Positions 44,178 to 56,033 are shown, numbered from the stretch's first letter. The stretch is 64,000 bases of DNA from Pedobacter sp. W3I1 (GCF_030816015.1 NZ_JAUSXN010000001.1:2790001-2854000); one strand, 5' to 3'. Notes: generated by a model from the sequence alone, not told the origin. Program-made: numbers and translations.

Positions 44178-45152
44178 TTAATACTCCCTGGTCATTAACT
44201 GTTCGGTAAGCGTTAAAAGATTTGATTTTCGCTCCTCGCTTACATTAATCTGGGCAAATACGGCCAAAGCTTTGCTAAGGTAATTGTTCATGCTTTCTTT
44301 TGCAATATCCTGTATATCCAAAGTATCGTAAACCTGGCGTACGGTATCTACTTTTTCCTGTGCATTAAACTCTTTATATCCTGTCCAGGTATTTAATGAT
44401 TCCCTGGTTTCTCCATCGGCCAGTTCGAAAGCTTTTAACAGAAGGAAAGTCTTTTTATTGGCAATAATATCGCCACCAACTTGTTTTCCGAATTTTTCAG
44501 GATCAGCGTAAACATCCAAAATATCATCCTGTAGTTGAAAGGCAATACCTATATTTTCACCAAATTGATAGATTAAGTCGGCATCTTTTTCTGAAGCACC
44601 AGCGATAATGGCTCCAAGTTTTAAGGCACCACCCAAAAGCACTGCCGTTTTTAACCTGATCATGTTGATGTATTCTTCAATGCTCACATCATCACGGCCT
44701 TCAAATTCCATATCCAATTGCTGACCTTCGCAAACCCCTTGAGCGGTTGCATTAAAGGCATTCAACACCGGACCAAGAAAGGCTGGATTAACTTTCGCAA
44801 GGTTTTTATTAGCTTCCACCATCATCACATCACCACTTAAAATGGCAATATTGGTGCTCCATTTTTCGTGTACGGTGGCTTTTCCTCTGCGGAGTGGTGC
44901 ATTATCCATTATGTCATCATGAACGAGCGTGAAATTATGAAAAATCTCAATAGCCATAGCAGCATAGATCGATTCATTGGCATCTTCACCAAATAATTCG
45001 GTAGCCATTAAAACCAATAGGGGTCTTACCCGTTTTCCACCCAGATTAATGATATAAGTAATCGGATCGTAAAGCTGTTTAGGGTGATCCGGAAACTTTA
45101 AATTTTGTATTGCAGTATCTAAAATTTGTTGTAATTGCTCTGTAGTATGCAT
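44178..45152 (-). CDS. Polyprenyl diphosphate synthase
   Basis: A trans-isoprenyl diphosphate synthase that condenses isopentenyl diphosphate with allylic substrates in the cytoplasm. From the ATG at 45152 it has 324 residues; an upstream start at 45188 would add a 12-residue leader of low plausibility. Motifs: GGKRVRPLL (about 38-46), first aspartate-rich LVHDDIMDNAPLRRG (DDIMD 79-83), and second QLQDDILDVYAD, both metal-binding. It probably makes C15-C40 chains for menaquinone or carotenoids; the chain length is not safely read. It follows the RNase R gene on the same strand by about 46 bp. Confidence 0.92.
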   Translation of the reverse strand: MHTTEQLQQILDTAIQNLKFPDHPKQLYDPITYIINLGGKRVRPLLVLMATELFGEDANESIYAAMAIEIFHNFTLVHDDIMDNAPLRRGKATVHEKWSTNIAILSGDVMMVEANKNLAKVNPAFLGPVLNAFNATAQGVCEGQQLDMEFEGRDDVSIEEYINMIRLKTAVLLGGALKLGAIIAGASEKDADLIYQFGENIGIAFQLQDDILDVYADPEKFGKQVGGDIIANKKTFLLLKAFELADGETRESLNTWTGYKEFNAQEKVDTVRQVYDTLDIQDIAKESMNNYLSKALAVFAQINVSEERKSNLLTLTEQLMTREY

Positions 45153-45198
45153 TGTAATGGTTGCGTAAACGCTGTGTTTAAGGCACAATTTTAAATTT

Positions 45199-47331
45199 TT
45201 AATCCGGAATTAAGGTGAAATCGATTTGACGTTTAGAAAGATCTACTTTTTTCACCCTGATCATTACTTCATCCCCAAGCTGATATTTTTTCTTTTTACG
45301 TTGGCCCACAATGCAGTAGTTTTTCTCATCAAGTACATAAAAATCGTCTGATATGTCTCTTAAACGAATCATGCCTTCACATTTGTTCTCTTCAATCTCT
45401 ACATACATGCCCCATTCGGTAACACCCGAAATAATACCTTTGTACTCCGTACCGATATTGTTTTCCAAGTATTCGGCTTGTTTGTATTTAATAGAGGCAC
45501 GTTCAGCATCGGCGGCTCTCTTCTCCATAGCCGAAGAATGTACGCAGGCTACTTCGTAAAACTCCATGTCGGCCGATTTACCACCGTCTAAATAAGTCTG
45601 TAAAAGCCTGTGCGCCATTACATCCGGATAACGGCGGATAGGGGAAGTAAAGTGTGTGTAATATTCGAAAGCCAGCCCATAATGACTGGTTTTTTTTGTA
45701 GAATATATTGCTTTTGCCATTGATCTGATGGCGAGTGATGTTAATATATTTTGCTCTTTTTTGCCCTCAACATCGGCCATTAAATTGTTCAGCGATTTGG
45801 CAATTTCCTTATCCGATTTGGTATTGATTTTATAACCGAAACGGGAAGCGAAAGTTGCAAAAGTATTTAAGGTTTCCATGTTTGGCGAATCGTGCACACG
45901 ATAAACAAAGGTCAATTTATCTTTTCCCTTAGTTTTCTTCGCAATAAACTCGGCAACTTTACGGTTGGCCAAAAGCATGTAATCTTCAATCAGTTTATGG
46001 GCATCTTTACGCTCTTTTACGTAAACACCGATGGGTTTGCCCGCTTCATCCAGTTTGAATTTAACTTCGGTACTTTCGAAACTGATGGCCCCATTTTTGA
46101 ATTTACGGTCGCGAAGGATGTAGGCCAATTCGTTCAGTTTCAGGATTTCGTTTGCATAATCACCTTCTTTATTCTCGATTACTTCCTGCGCCTCTTCGTA
46201 GCTGAATCTTCTATCCGAGTGGATCACTGTTCTGCCATACCATTCAGACTGGATATTGGCTTGTTCATCTAATTCAAAAACTGCTGCAAAACACAATTTA
46301 TCTTCGTGCGGACGTAATGAACAAACGCCATTACTTAAACGTTCTGGTAGCATGGGAATTACGCGGTCTACCAGATAGACTGAAGTTGCACGGCTATAGG
46401 CTTCTTTATCTAATTCCGTTCCCTGAATTACATAATGCGAAACATCGGCAATGTGCACGCCAATTTCGTGGTTTCCATTAGGGAGTTTTTGATAAGAAAT
46501 GGCATCATCGAAATCTTTCGCATCTGCCGGATCAATGGTAAAGGTTAATACGTTTCTAAAATCTTTTCTTCTGGCAATTTCTGCTGCAGGAATTTCTTCA
46601 GGGATGGCATTGGCTTCGCGCTCTACTTGTGGTGGAAACTCCAAAGGAAAACCATACTGCGCTAAAATGGCATTCATTTCGGTGTTGTTTTCACCTTGAT
46701 TGCCGAGTACATGTTTAACAATACCGATCGGATTTTTGGCGCTTTCTGGCCAATCTGATAAGGTTACCAATACACGCTGCCCGTTTTTGGCCTCATGGAT
46801 ATCGGCCAGAGGTACAAAAATATCATGCATCATTTTTTTATCATCAGCAATTACAAATGCAAAACGATCTGATATTTTGATTACACCTGTGAAATCTGAT
46901 TTTGCCCTTTTAATAATTTCGACAACTTCGCCGTCATTTTTACGACCGCTTTTCTTTGCGAAAACATAAGCCTTTACGGTGTCGCCGTGTAATGCATTTT
47001 TGAGTTTACGCGGAGCTACAAAAATATCCTTCTCAAATTCATCTTCGGGAACGATATACGCTGAACCATCGGCAGTCATATCAACCGTGCCAATAATAAA
47101 GTTCTGCAACTCTTTGAGTTTAAATTTACCTTTTTCCGGTTCTAAGAAAATTCCCGCACTTTTGCCTTCTTTTAAGACTTCGAGAATAGTTTCTCTAGAT
47201 TCTTGATCGTTCAAATTTAATTTAGCCGAAACCTGCTTGTAATTAAGTAATTGATTGTTGTTTTTTTCAAAAACATCACTAACCAGTTGATTCAGAACCA
47301 ATTTTATATTTGCCGATTTTTTCTTTGCCAT
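45199..47331 (-). CDS. rnr: Ribonuclease R
   Basis: A 710-residue 3'-to-5' exoribonuclease of the RNase II/R (RNB) family. The N-terminal region carries cold-shock-type OB segments (about 75-210), the RNB catalytic domain runs from about 255 to 590 with the metal-binding aspartates in TIDPADAKDFDDAIS (D267, D270, D273, D275, D276), and a C-terminal S1 domain (about 625-705). It degrades structured RNA in the cytoplasm. It is likely co-transcribed with the downstream prenyl synthase gene. Confidence 0.95.
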   Translation of the reverse strand: MAKKKSANIKLVLNQLVSDVFEKNNNQLLNYKQVSAKLNLNDQESRETILEVLKEGKSAGIFLEPEKGKFKLKELQNFIIGTVDMTADGSAYIVPEDEFEKDIFVAPRKLKNALHGDTVKAYVFAKKSGRKNDGEVVEIIKRAKSDFTGVIKISDRFAFVIADDKKMMHDIFVPLADIHEAKNGQRVLVTLSDWPESAKNPIGIVKHVLGNQGENNTEMNAILAQYGFPLEFPPQVEREANAIPEEIPAAEIARRKDFRNVLTFTIDPADAKDFDDAISYQKLPNGNHEIGVHIADVSHYVIQGTELDKEAYSRATSVYLVDRVIPMLPERLSNGVCSLRPHEDKLCFAAVFELDEQANIQSEWYGRTVIHSDRRFSYEEAQEVIENKEGDYANEILKLNELAYILRDRKFKNGAISFESTEVKFKLDEAGKPIGVYVKERKDAHKLIEDYMLLANRKVAEFIAKKTKGKDKLTFVYRVHDSPNMETLNTFATFASRFGYKINTKSDKEIAKSLNNLMADVEGKKEQNILTSLAIRSMAKAIYSTKKTSHYGLAFEYYTHFTSPIRRYPDVMAHRLLQTYLDGGKSADMEFYEVACVHSSAMEKRAADAERASIKYKQAEYLENNIGTEYKGIISGVTEWGMYVEIEENKCEGMIRLRDISDDFYVLDEKNYCIVGQRKKKKYQLGDEVMIRVKKVDLSKRQIDFTLIPD

Positions 47332-48670
<1,339 letters not shown>

Positions 48671-48676
48671 GTTTTA

Positions 48677-50383
48677 TTATTGGTGTCCTGGAATGGCCTC
48701 GATCAGCTTTTGGGTATAAGCAGCTTTTGGTGCATAAAAGATCTGTTCAGGAAAACCTTCTTCCTCAATTTTTCCCTTGTTCATCACCAAAATACGGTCT
48801 GAAATATGTTTTACAACGGCCAGATCGTGAGAAATGAAGATATAAGTGAGTCCGAATTCGCGCTGAAGGTCTTTGATGAGGTTTAAAACCTGCGCCTGCA
48901 CGGAAACATCTAAAGCAGATACCGATTCGTCGCAGATGATAAATTTAGGTTGTAAAGCCAAAGCCCTGGCAATAACCACACGCTGCCTTTGTCCGCCACT
49001 AAATTCGTGTGGATATCTGTTAAAGTGCTCTTCTTTTAAACCTACTTTATCAAGCAATTCTAACACTTTTTGCTTACGCTCGCTATCGCTACTATATAAT
49101 TTATGCACCTGTAATGGCTCTAAAATCGATTGACCGACGCTTAATTTTGGATTTAAAGAAGCATAAGGATCCTGAAAAATGATCTGGATATCTTTCCTTA
49201 ACTTCCTTAAGGCTGTTTTGCCGATGTGTGTAATGTTTTCTCCATTAAAAATAATCTCTCCTGATGTAGGTTGGATCAATCTTAAAATAGTCCGTCCTAA
49301 AGTGGTTTTACCACAACCCGATTCGCCAACCAGACCTAAGGTTTCACCAGGAAAAACCTCAAAATTTAACTGGTCAACGGCTTTTACATAATCGGTTGTT
49401 TTACCGAAAAGGCCATTGTGAATGGGGTACCAGGTACATAGATCCTTAATCCGAAGTAAGGGTTTCTGTACATAAAGTTTTTCCCTTCGCGCAGCAATTT
49501 CGGCTGTGGTTAATTGATTTGAAGCTTGTAAATGTGCTGAAGCATCGTCAATTTTTCCGGTAAGGAAATCGGCCACTACAGGTAATTTTTTTAATTGTAG
49601 ATTAGGTGAGGGCCTACAGGCGAGCAAACCTTTAGTGTATGGATGTCGTGGATTTTCAAAAATAGATTTTGCCGGACCTTGTTCTACGATTTCGCCTTTG
49701 TACATTACAGCAACTTCATCGGCAATTTCATTTACTACACCCAAATCGTGCGAGATAAAAATCATTGCCATATTGCGTTCCTGCTTCAATTTTAAGAGAA
49801 GTTGCAGGATTGTTTTCTGGACGGTTACATCCAGTGCCGTAGTGGGCTCATCGGCGATTAATAATTTAGGATCGCAGCTTAAGGCCATGGCAATCATTAC
49901 CCTTTGCTTTTGTCCGCCTGATATTTGGTGTGGGTAACTATCAAATATTTTTTCTGGTCGTGGTAACTGCACTTCATTAAATAAAGCAATAGTATGCTTT
50001 TTGGCTTCCGCTTTATCTACCTTTCGATGCAACATGATGGCTTCGGCCACCTGATACCCACAGGTAAAAACGGGGTTGAGCGAAGTCATGGGTTCCTGAA
50101 AAATCATTGAGATCTGGTTTCCCCTGATCTGGCGGATTTCGTTTGAACTGAGATTGAGAAGGCTGATGTCTTCAAAATCTATTTCTCCCGTAATTTTTGC
50201 CGCACGTTCATCATGCAAACGCATGATAGAAAAAGAGGTAACTGATTTTCCAGAGCCAGATTCGCCGACAATACCTAAAACAGTTCCTTTTTTTACATTA
50301 AAACTGATCTGTTTTACCGCTTTAAACCAGGTTTTTTCTTCCTGGTTATAGAAATCGATATTTAGATTTTCTACGTTTAACAT
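48677..50383 (-). CDS. Double-ATPase ABC transporter ATP-binding protein (DppD-DppF type)
   Basis: A 568-residue protein with two complete ABC ATPase domains, as in the fused oligopeptide/dipeptide or glutathione (GsiA/YejF-type) importers. First domain: Walker A GESGSGKS (about 40-47), signature ISGGQKQR near 160, Walker B LLIADEPT. Second domain: Walker A GESGCGKT (about 350-360), signature FSGGQRQR, Walker B FIICDES. Between them lies the oligopeptide-transporter C-terminal extension ([13 protein letters not shown]). No permease or binding protein is encoded nearby. It overlaps the upstream exonuclease gene by one base (TAATG). Confidence 0.92.
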   Translation of the reverse strand: MLNVENLNIDFYNQEEKTWFKAVKQISFNVKKGTVLGIVGESGSGKSVTSFSIMRLHDERAAKITGEIDFEDISLLNLSSNEIRQIRGNQISMIFQEPMTSLNPVFTCGYQVAEAIMLHRKVDKAEAKKHTIALFNEVQLPRPEKIFDSYPHQISGGQKQRVMIAMALSCDPKLLIADEPTTALDVTVQKTILQLLLKLKQERNMAMIFISHDLGVVNEIADEVAVMYKGEIVEQGPAKSIFENPRHPYTKGLLACRPSPNLQLKKLPVVADFLTGKIDDASAHLQASNQLTTAEIAARREKLYVQKPLLRIKDLCTWYPIHNGLFGKTTDYVKAVDQLNFEVFPGETLGLVGESGCGKTTLGRTILRLIQPTSGEIIFNGENITHIGKTALRKLRKDIQIIFQDPYASLNPKLSVGQSILEPLQVHKLYSSDSERKQKVLELLDKVGLKEEHFNRYPHEFSGGQRQRVVIARALALQPKFIICDESVSALDVSVQAQVLNLIKDLQREFGLTYIFISHDLAVVKHISDRILVMNKGKIEEEGFPEQIFYAPKAAYTQKLIEAIPGHQ

Positions 50384-51096
50384 TAGGATACAATTGTAAT
50401 GTTTTCTGCTGAAATTACATCCATTCCTTTAAATTTTAATAACACCTGGGCGGTAGTAATTACATCTTTCTGGCAATAGGTAACAATTCTATCGAGATTT
50501 TTTTCTTCATAATAAACTTGTCTTACCTGCGCTCCGTTGATGTCATCTTTAGGTGTAGGAATATCTAAAATAGCCGCTAACAGGTTTAAGGAAGTAAAAT
50601 GTTTATAATCCCCGAATTTCCAAAGCTCCATTGTATCAATATGGTTTATCTCCCAGGGTTTTTTGCCCGAAAGCTGCAATTGAACCGGAATTTCTATGCC
50701 ATTAACCAAAAGTCTTCGGCATAAATAGGGAAAATCGAATTCTTTTCCATTATGCGCACAAAACATTAAGGCGGGCGTTTGTTTACTCAGCAAAGCAGAA
50801 AATTGTAGCAGCATCTCTTTTTCATCATGACCAAAAATAGATTTGATTCTTAGCGAACAAGATTTGCTCTGCACATTAAAAATTCCCAAACTGATGCAAA
50901 TAATCTTACCGAATTCGGCCATAATGCCGGCTTTTTCGTAAAATTCTTCAGGTGTTTGGTCTGAACTTCTTTGATAATGTGTTTTTTGTTCCCAAAGTTC
51001 CTGGAAATGGGGAGGTACATCTTGAAAGGATGGATATTGAGGCACAGTTTCGATATCGATAACCATTACCTGATTGAGATCTAACGCCTTTAGCAT
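50383..51096 (-). CDS. PolB-like 3'-5' exonuclease
   Basis: A 237-residue exonuclease-domain protein from the ATG at 51096 (an upstream ATG at 51120 would add 8 residues). The DEDDy pattern is visible: VIDIETVP (Asp14, Glu16), HNGKEFDFPYL, and YCQKDVITT near the C-terminus. It matches the predicted 3'-5' exonuclease domain related to DNA polymerase B (PF10108-type). It should act on DNA ends in the cytoplasm. It heads a unit with the ABC ATPase gene, to which it is translationally coupled by a one-base overlap. Confidence 0.87.
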   Translation of the reverse strand: MLKALDLNQVMVIDIETVPQYPSFQDVPPHFQELWEQKTHYQRSSDQTPEEFYEKAGIMAEFGKIICISLGIFNVQSKSCSLRIKSIFGHDEKEMLLQFSALLSKQTPALMFCAHNGKEFDFPYLCRRLLVNGIEIPVQLQLSGKKPWEINHIDTMELWKFGDYKHFTSLNLLAAILDIPTPKDDINGAQVRQVYYEEKNLDRIVTYCQKDVITTAQVLLKFKGMDVISAENITIVS

Positions 51097-51190
51097 ACAT
51101 AGATAGTTTTCAATTAACAATTTACAATTTTCAATTCAAAATCTTCTATGCAAACCATTAAACATTACAACTATATTTATAAGTTTGCTT

Positions 51191-51688
51191 ATGGCGAAAA
51201 GTAAATTCGAGCAATCTTTAATAGATGGCGCTCACCAAAAGCTTCAAAGCTTAATTGGTAACTGGAAAGGTACAACCAAAACCTGGTTCGAAAAAGACGT
51301 GCTGGCAGATGAATCTCTATCTGAAGCAAAAATTACTGCTATCCTGGGTAACCGTTTTATTTCTTTTGATTACCAGGGAAGTTTGGAAGGAAAAGCTTTT
51401 GAAGGCAAAATGATTATTGGTTTCGATATTCCTTACCAAAGATTTACGATAAGTTGGATCGATAGCTTTCACATGGGGACACAAATCATGCTTTCGAGTG
51501 GTGAAGCTACGTCAAATGGCTTTTCAGTTGTTGGTGAATATGGTAGTCCGGAATATGGCGAACAGCTTTGGGGCTGGAGAACAACACTGGAAATTATCAA
51601 TGCAGATGAAATTATATTAACCGCATATAACGTTTCGCCGGAAGGGGAAGAAGCAAAAGCTACGGAGACGATTTATAAGAGAAAGTAA
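51191..51688 (+). CDS. DUF1579-family protein
   Basis: A 165-residue soluble protein from the ATG at 51191; an in-frame TTG at 51185 would add two residues. The pattern GNWKGTTKTWFEK...LGNRFISFDYQGSLEGKAFEGKMIIGFD...SGEATSNGFSVVGEYG matches DUF1579, a lipocalin-like fold that binds small molecules in other families; function unknown. No signal peptide. It stands alone, divergent from the exonuclease gene. Confidence 0.82.
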   Translation: MAKSKFEQSLIDGAHQKLQSLIGNWKGTTKTWFEKDVLADESLSEAKITAILGNRFISFDYQGSLEGKAFEGKMIIGFDIPYQRFTISWIDSFHMGTQIMLSSGEATSNGFSVVGEYGSPEYGEQLWGWRTTLEIINADEIILTAYNVSPEGEEAKATETIYKRK

Positions 51689-52007
51689 ATATTGTTGGTC
51701 GGGATTTGTAATCGCGACTTTCGAATTCTTTAAGTGGATTGAAAATCCACAACTCATTCAGACGAGATTGCAAATCTCGACCAACAGTAGGAGATGGATC
51801 GTCATTTCGACCGCAGTGGAGAAATCTTTGAACTATGTTAAAAGATTTCTCCATTCCGCTTTGCTCCAGTCGAAATGACGACCAATTTTAGAATCTGTCA
51901 TTGGTAACTTTATTGGGAACCCCTAAGCGCTCATCGAAGATAATCTTAAGTCCCATGTCAAAGCATTAAGATTCCCGCATGCGCGAGAATGACGTACCGT
52001 AAAAAAA
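51689..52007. repeat. Repeat-filled gap: an IR, a family A and a family D element
   Basis: An inverted repeat (GTTGGTCGGGATTTGTAATC / GAGATTGCAAATCTCGACCAAC, about 51693-51787), a family A palindrome (51800-51880) and a family D element (51897-51994, GTCATTGG...GATTCCCGCATGCGCGAGAATGAC). The A-then-D pair recurs in the same order at 55000-55188. Confidence 0.75.
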
Positions 52008-52904
52008 CTAAAATAAACTTGGGGAAGCCTGATTGGCCATAACCGGAATTTTTAAACCAGTCCCAACAGCTTTATTCAGTTTCTCTGTAAAATAAGCAGA
52101 AAATAGCGGAGAGGAAAGCTCTACATTTTGATGGACAAAGAAATACAGGTTTTGTAATCCCTGTTCTTTCCAGCTCACAATTCTTTCAATCCAATCGTCT
52201 AAGCGTCTTTTATCAATTTCATCATCATTGGCGCCAACAAAACGCACAAAGGCCGTAGGTGAGGTTAAACGCATGTGCAGCATGTCTCTTCTTCCCGCTG
52301 TATCTACAATAATATTCGCCACACCATTTTCCTGAAACAATTGCGCAAACTCATTGGCAATGGCTGGATTTGAGAACCATTCGCCATTTCTCACTTCAAC
52401 ACCCAAAGGAATTACTTTTGGAAACTCATTGATTACTATTTTTAACCTTTCGAAATCTTTAGGTTTAAAATTATCGTGTAATTGAAGGAAAGCCATGCCC
52501 AGTTTATCTTCAAAATTACTGATGGCATCGCAATACTGCTCTACAGGTTCTTTAACGTTGATTAACCTTTTAAAGTGACTGATGGTATTGGTCAGTTTTG
52601 GAAAAAACTTAAAATCTGCAGGTGTTTTTTGCGTCCAGGTGATTACCTGTTCGCGGGTAGGCATGCCGTAGAAAGTAGCATTTAACTCAATTGAATTAAA
52701 TTGAGTGGAATAATAAGTCAGTTCGTCTTTTGTTCCTTTTGGATAAAAGCCCTTTAAATCAGCCTTATTCCATTTGGCACAACCCACGTAAGCCTGGAAA
52801 GATTGTTTAGGTTTATTTGCTGCTAAAATTGCCGCTGTTTCAGGAGCATCAGCAGGAAGGGTGAAATCTATAATCGAAGGATCGTCTACTTTACCGAATT
52901 GCAT
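52008..52904 (-). CDS. DUF72-family protein
   Basis: A 298-residue protein of the DUF72 TIM-barrel-like family. The family patterns are seen: AYVGCAKWNKADLKGFYPKGTK, the FNSIELNATFYGMP segment, FKFFPKLTNTISH, GMAFLQLHD and TAFVRFVGAND. It is cytoplasmic, and the biochemical role is not established. It lies alone between repeat-filled gaps. Confidence 0.85.
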   Translation of the reverse strand: MQFGKVDDPSIIDFTLPADAPETAAILAANKPKQSFQAYVGCAKWNKADLKGFYPKGTKDELTYYSTQFNSIELNATFYGMPTREQVITWTQKTPADFKFFPKLTNTISHFKRLINVKEPVEQYCDAISNFEDKLGMAFLQLHDNFKPKDFERLKIVINEFPKVIPLGVEVRNGEWFSNPAIANEFAQLFQENGVANIIVDTAGRRDMLHMRLTSPTAFVRFVGANDDEIDKRRLDDWIERIVSWKEQGLQNLYFFVHQNVELSSPLFSAYFTEKLNKAVGTGLKIPVMANQASPSLF

Positions 52905-53078
52905 TTGTTGAAGGTTTTAGGTGTAAGGTAAAAGGTTTAAGGCAAAAAAATACCCTAGTTAATTTAACTAAGGTATTTAATATTGTAAAAATAAGAAACT
53001 TGTTCTTTGCTTTGGCTTATTGTGGAAAGTTTATGTTTTTCATATCTCCAAACTGAAAACTTGCAACTGCAAACTGAC

Positions 53079-54467
53079 CTAGTAACCCAGAATCTTCAAT
53101 ACTTGCTTACTGTTCTGTTCCTCTCCAAAAACCTCAAAATTGAAACTTTCATCGCGGTTTCTGCGAATTAATACATGTTTAGGGCTTGGCAATAAACAGT
53201 GGTGAATGCCACCATAACCGCTCAATACCTCCTGGTAGGCACCCGTATGGAAGAAACCTAAGTATTGTACTTTACGCGTTTTCGGCATAAATACACTGTT
53301 CATATGTGCTTCCTGGTTGTAATAGTCCTGCCCGTCGCAGGTAATGCCACCTAAGTTTACCCGTTCATATTCAGCGTCCCAATTATTAACTGGTAACAGG
53401 ATATATTTTTGGTTCAATGCCCAAACATCAGGTAAATTGGTAATGAAAGAACCATCTAACATTAACCAACGCTCACGGTCGTTCTGTTGTTTACGGCCCA
53501 ATACTTTATATAGAATTCCGGAAGCCTCGGCAACTGTATATTTCCCAAATTCAGTAATAATATCTGGTTCCATTACCTCGTGGATGGCACAGATTTCTTT
53601 AATCCTTTTTACAATTTCGTTTACCATGTATTCGTAATCGAAATCAAACACCAACGAATCTTTAAATGGCATACCACCACCAATATCAAGGGTGTCCAAA
53701 TCAGGATTGATTTTTTTGAACTTGCAATACAGCGTTACATATTTCTCTAACTCGTTCCAGTAGTATGGCGAATCGGTAATACCCGAGTTAATGAAAAAGT
53801 GTAATAATTTAACTCTGAAATTAGGATTATGAACGATTTTGTTGTTGTAAAAATCGATAATATCTTCCATACGTACGCCTAAACGTGAAGTATAGAACTG
53901 CGAATCTGGCTGCTCTTCAGCAGCAATACGGATACCTAAATTACAGGGGGTATCGATATCTACTTCATCATCAAAAAGGTTAAATTCCTCTTTATTGTCT
54001 AAAACAGGGATAATATTGGTATAACCATCGTGCAACATATCAATGATATATTGTTTGTACTGGTAGGTTTTAAAGCCGTTACAGATAATGGTAGTATCTT
54101 TCGTTAATACCCCTTTTTTCTCTAAAGCGTCAACCATCGGCATATCAAAAGCCGAAGAAGTTTCCAGGTGGATGTTATTTTTTAAAGCTTCTTCTACAAT
54201 ATGCTTAAAATGCGAGCTTTTTGTACAGTAGCAATATTTGTAATCGCCACGATAATTGTTCTTTAAAATAGCGGTTTGGAAAAGAATCTTCGCCTGCTGA
54301 ATCTTCTTACTTACCATGGGTAAATACGTGAAACGTAGGGGAGTACCGTAAGTTTCAATCATTTCCATCAGGTTTAAATCCTGAAAATATAATTCATCAT
54401 CTATAACATCGAAACCCTCTTGCGGGAAACCAACACTTAGATCAAGAAATTCTGAGTAACTCTGCAT
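53079..54467 (-). CDS. speA: Arginine decarboxylase (fold III, Bacteroidota type)
   Basis: A 462-residue PLP-dependent decarboxylase that converts arginine to agmatine, the first step of polyamine synthesis. The alanine-racemase-like barrel contains YCYCTKSSHF, with Lys83 as the probable PLP lysine, then DTLDIGGGMPF (phosphate-binding glycines), TEFGKYTVAEASG, and the active-site Cys segment GGITCDGQDYY. It lacks the large N-terminal extension of E. coli SpeA, as in other Bacteroidota members. Substrate choice could also be another basic amino acid. It heads an arginine-themed stretch that ends with argS. Confidence 0.84.
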   Translation of the reverse strand: MQSYSEFLDLSVGFPQEGFDVIDDELYFQDLNLMEMIETYGTPLRFTYLPMVSKKIQQAKILFQTAILKNNYRGDYKYCYCTKSSHFKHIVEEALKNNIHLETSSAFDMPMVDALEKKGVLTKDTTIICNGFKTYQYKQYIIDMLHDGYTNIIPVLDNKEEFNLFDDEVDIDTPCNLGIRIAAEEQPDSQFYTSRLGVRMEDIIDFYNNKIVHNPNFRVKLLHFFINSGITDSPYYWNELEKYVTLYCKFKKINPDLDTLDIGGGMPFKDSLVFDFDYEYMVNEIVKRIKEICAIHEVMEPDIITEFGKYTVAEASGILYKVLGRKQQNDRERWLMLDGSFITNLPDVWALNQKYILLPVNNWDAEYERVNLGGITCDGQDYYNQEAHMNSVFMPKTRKVQYLGFFHTGAYQEVLSGYGGIHHCLLPSPKHVLIRRNRDESFNFEVFGEEQNSKQVLKILGY

Positions 54468-55454
54468 TTACTTTTAAATAATTTTTGCAAAAGTGTAATT
54501 TTAAATCGAGAATTAAACGGTATTGAAAATATTTTTACTGTAAGGAAACGCTTAGCCTAGCGACAAAAAACCAGTAGAAATTGTTTTTAGCAAAAAATTG
54601 GCCTGGCTATTTTGTTAACTATCTGTAAAACAATTAGTAATAGAGGTGGGGTTAAGGATTTGGAAAGCAAGTTCCTATTTTTATAGGTTGGGGTTGGTCT
54701 TGCTCTCCACTTTACTCGTTGCACTCGTGTTCGTTCCGATCAGGTTTATTGATGTAGGTCGGTGCATCTATTTAAGGTTTAATAGCGAGCGGCTAATCAA
54801 TTATAGTTAATTCATTAATTGATTGATATTTATGAGGCTGTATCATAAATATAAAATTGTCATCCTGAGGGTTAATTTATCGCATAAAATCAATATTAAT
54901 GGCATGGTTTTAAGGAATGATTACCCTCGGGCTTTTGTCATTCCCAGAGGTCAGTTTTTTAGCAAAAAACAAAGGAGTTGGGTGACAGGTAAGATAAATC
55001 GTCATCTCGACCGCCGTGGAGAGATCTTTTAACATAGTCCAAAGATCTCTCCACTCCGCATTTGCTTCGGTCGAGATGACGCCAATTTTAGAATCTGTCA
55101 TTGGTAACTCAATTGGGAACCACGAAGTGCTCATCGCAGATAATCTTAATGCAAGCGCTTTAAGATTCCCGCCTGCGCGAGAATGACGACCACACTAACG
55201 GATTCTGTCAATGATAGCCTGTCGAAGGACCTGTTTAAATGCCCCAGTAAAGCGTTCGACTACTTGTACCGATTTATTTGGGAAGCTCAATGTGACAAGT
55301 TTGAATGGAATCACAAATATAATACTGTCGAAAGACCTGTTTAAATGCCCCAGTAAAGCGTTCGACTACTTGTACCGATTTATTTGGGAAGCTCAATGTG
55401 ACAAGTTTGAATGGAATCACAAATATAATACAGGCTCTGGGGCCAAATAGAATC
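54468..55454. repeat. Repeat-filled 987-bp gap
   Basis: Holds a framework element (54694-54750, TGCTCTCCACTTTACTCGTT...CGATCAGGTTT), a family A palindrome (55000-55081), a family D element (55097-55188) and two tandem copies of a 106-bp segment at 55219-55324 and 55325-55430. The first 200 bp and parts between are AT-rich with no gene seen. The 106-bp segment keeps an open frame (SKAFDYLYRFIWEAQCDKFE), faintly reminiscent of IS3 OrfB, too short to name. Confidence 0.75.
55219..55430. repeat. Exact tandem duplication of 106 bp (one mismatch)
   Basis: CTGTCGAAGGACCTGTTT... begins at 55219 and its copy CTGTCGAAAGACCTGTTT... at 55325; only the base at position nine to ten of the unit differs. 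A very recent duplication. Confidence 0.92.
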
Positions 55455-56033
55455 TTATCCTTTGCGGAGGTATTTGGTTAGAATTACAATAGTCTGTCCT
55501 TCAACCTTACCTTCAATTTGTTCGATGTTATCATGAACTAACCGGATGTTTTTAACTACAGTACCCAATTTAGCGCTCAAAGTTGAGCCTTTAACATCTA
55601 AAGTTTTAACCAAAACCACGGTATCGCCTTCAAATAAGCGCGTGCCATTGCTGTCCTGATGAAATTCTACCGTACCATCTTGCTCATGGTCGCCGGTTTT
55701 TTTAGCCCATTCTAACGTTTCATCTTCAAGGTATAAAATATCCAGACTATCTGCTGCCCAGACTTCATTTCTTAACCTGCTCAACATTCTCCACGCAACA
55801 ACCTGTACGGGGGCAAATTCCGACCACATGGTTTCAGTTAATATTTTCCAGTGGCTAGGGGCAAGCTGTTCCGTTTTTTCAATCTGGTCTAAGCAGGTTT
55901 TACAAACTAAAATGCTGTTATCGCTATTGGCATTGCTGGTTGGCGGTACTTCGTACACCGATAAATGGGTTTCAGCGGTGCATAATTCGCATTTATTACC
56001 TGAACGGGTTTGTAATTCTTGTGTTAAAGACAT
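55455..56033 (-). CDS. PhnA/YjdM-like zinc-ribbon protein
   Basis: A 192-residue soluble protein. The N-terminal part has CELC (about 15-18) and CKTC (about 44-47), two pairs that can form a zinc ribbon. The C-terminal part (about 120-192) has DSNGTRLFEGDTVVLVKTLDVKGST and a KYLRKG end, matching the PhnA (YjdM) domain found near phosphonate genes in other bacteria, but no phosphonate genes are present here. Function unknown. Confidence 0.8.
   Translation of the reverse strand: MSLTQELQTRSGNKCELCTAETHLSVYEVPPTSNANSDNSILVCKTCLDQIEKTEQLAPSHWKILTETMWSEFAPVQVVAWRMLSRLRNEVWAADSLDILYLEDETLEWAKKTGDHEQDGTVEFHQDSNGTRLFEGDTVVLVKTLDVKGSTLSAKLGTVVKNIRLVHDNIEQIEGKVEGQTIVILTKYLRKG

Noticed and set aside
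45153..45188. Twelve-residue N-terminal leader on the polyprenyl synthase
   Set aside because: The leader has no signal or family similarity, and the start at 45152 gives a standard N-terminus.
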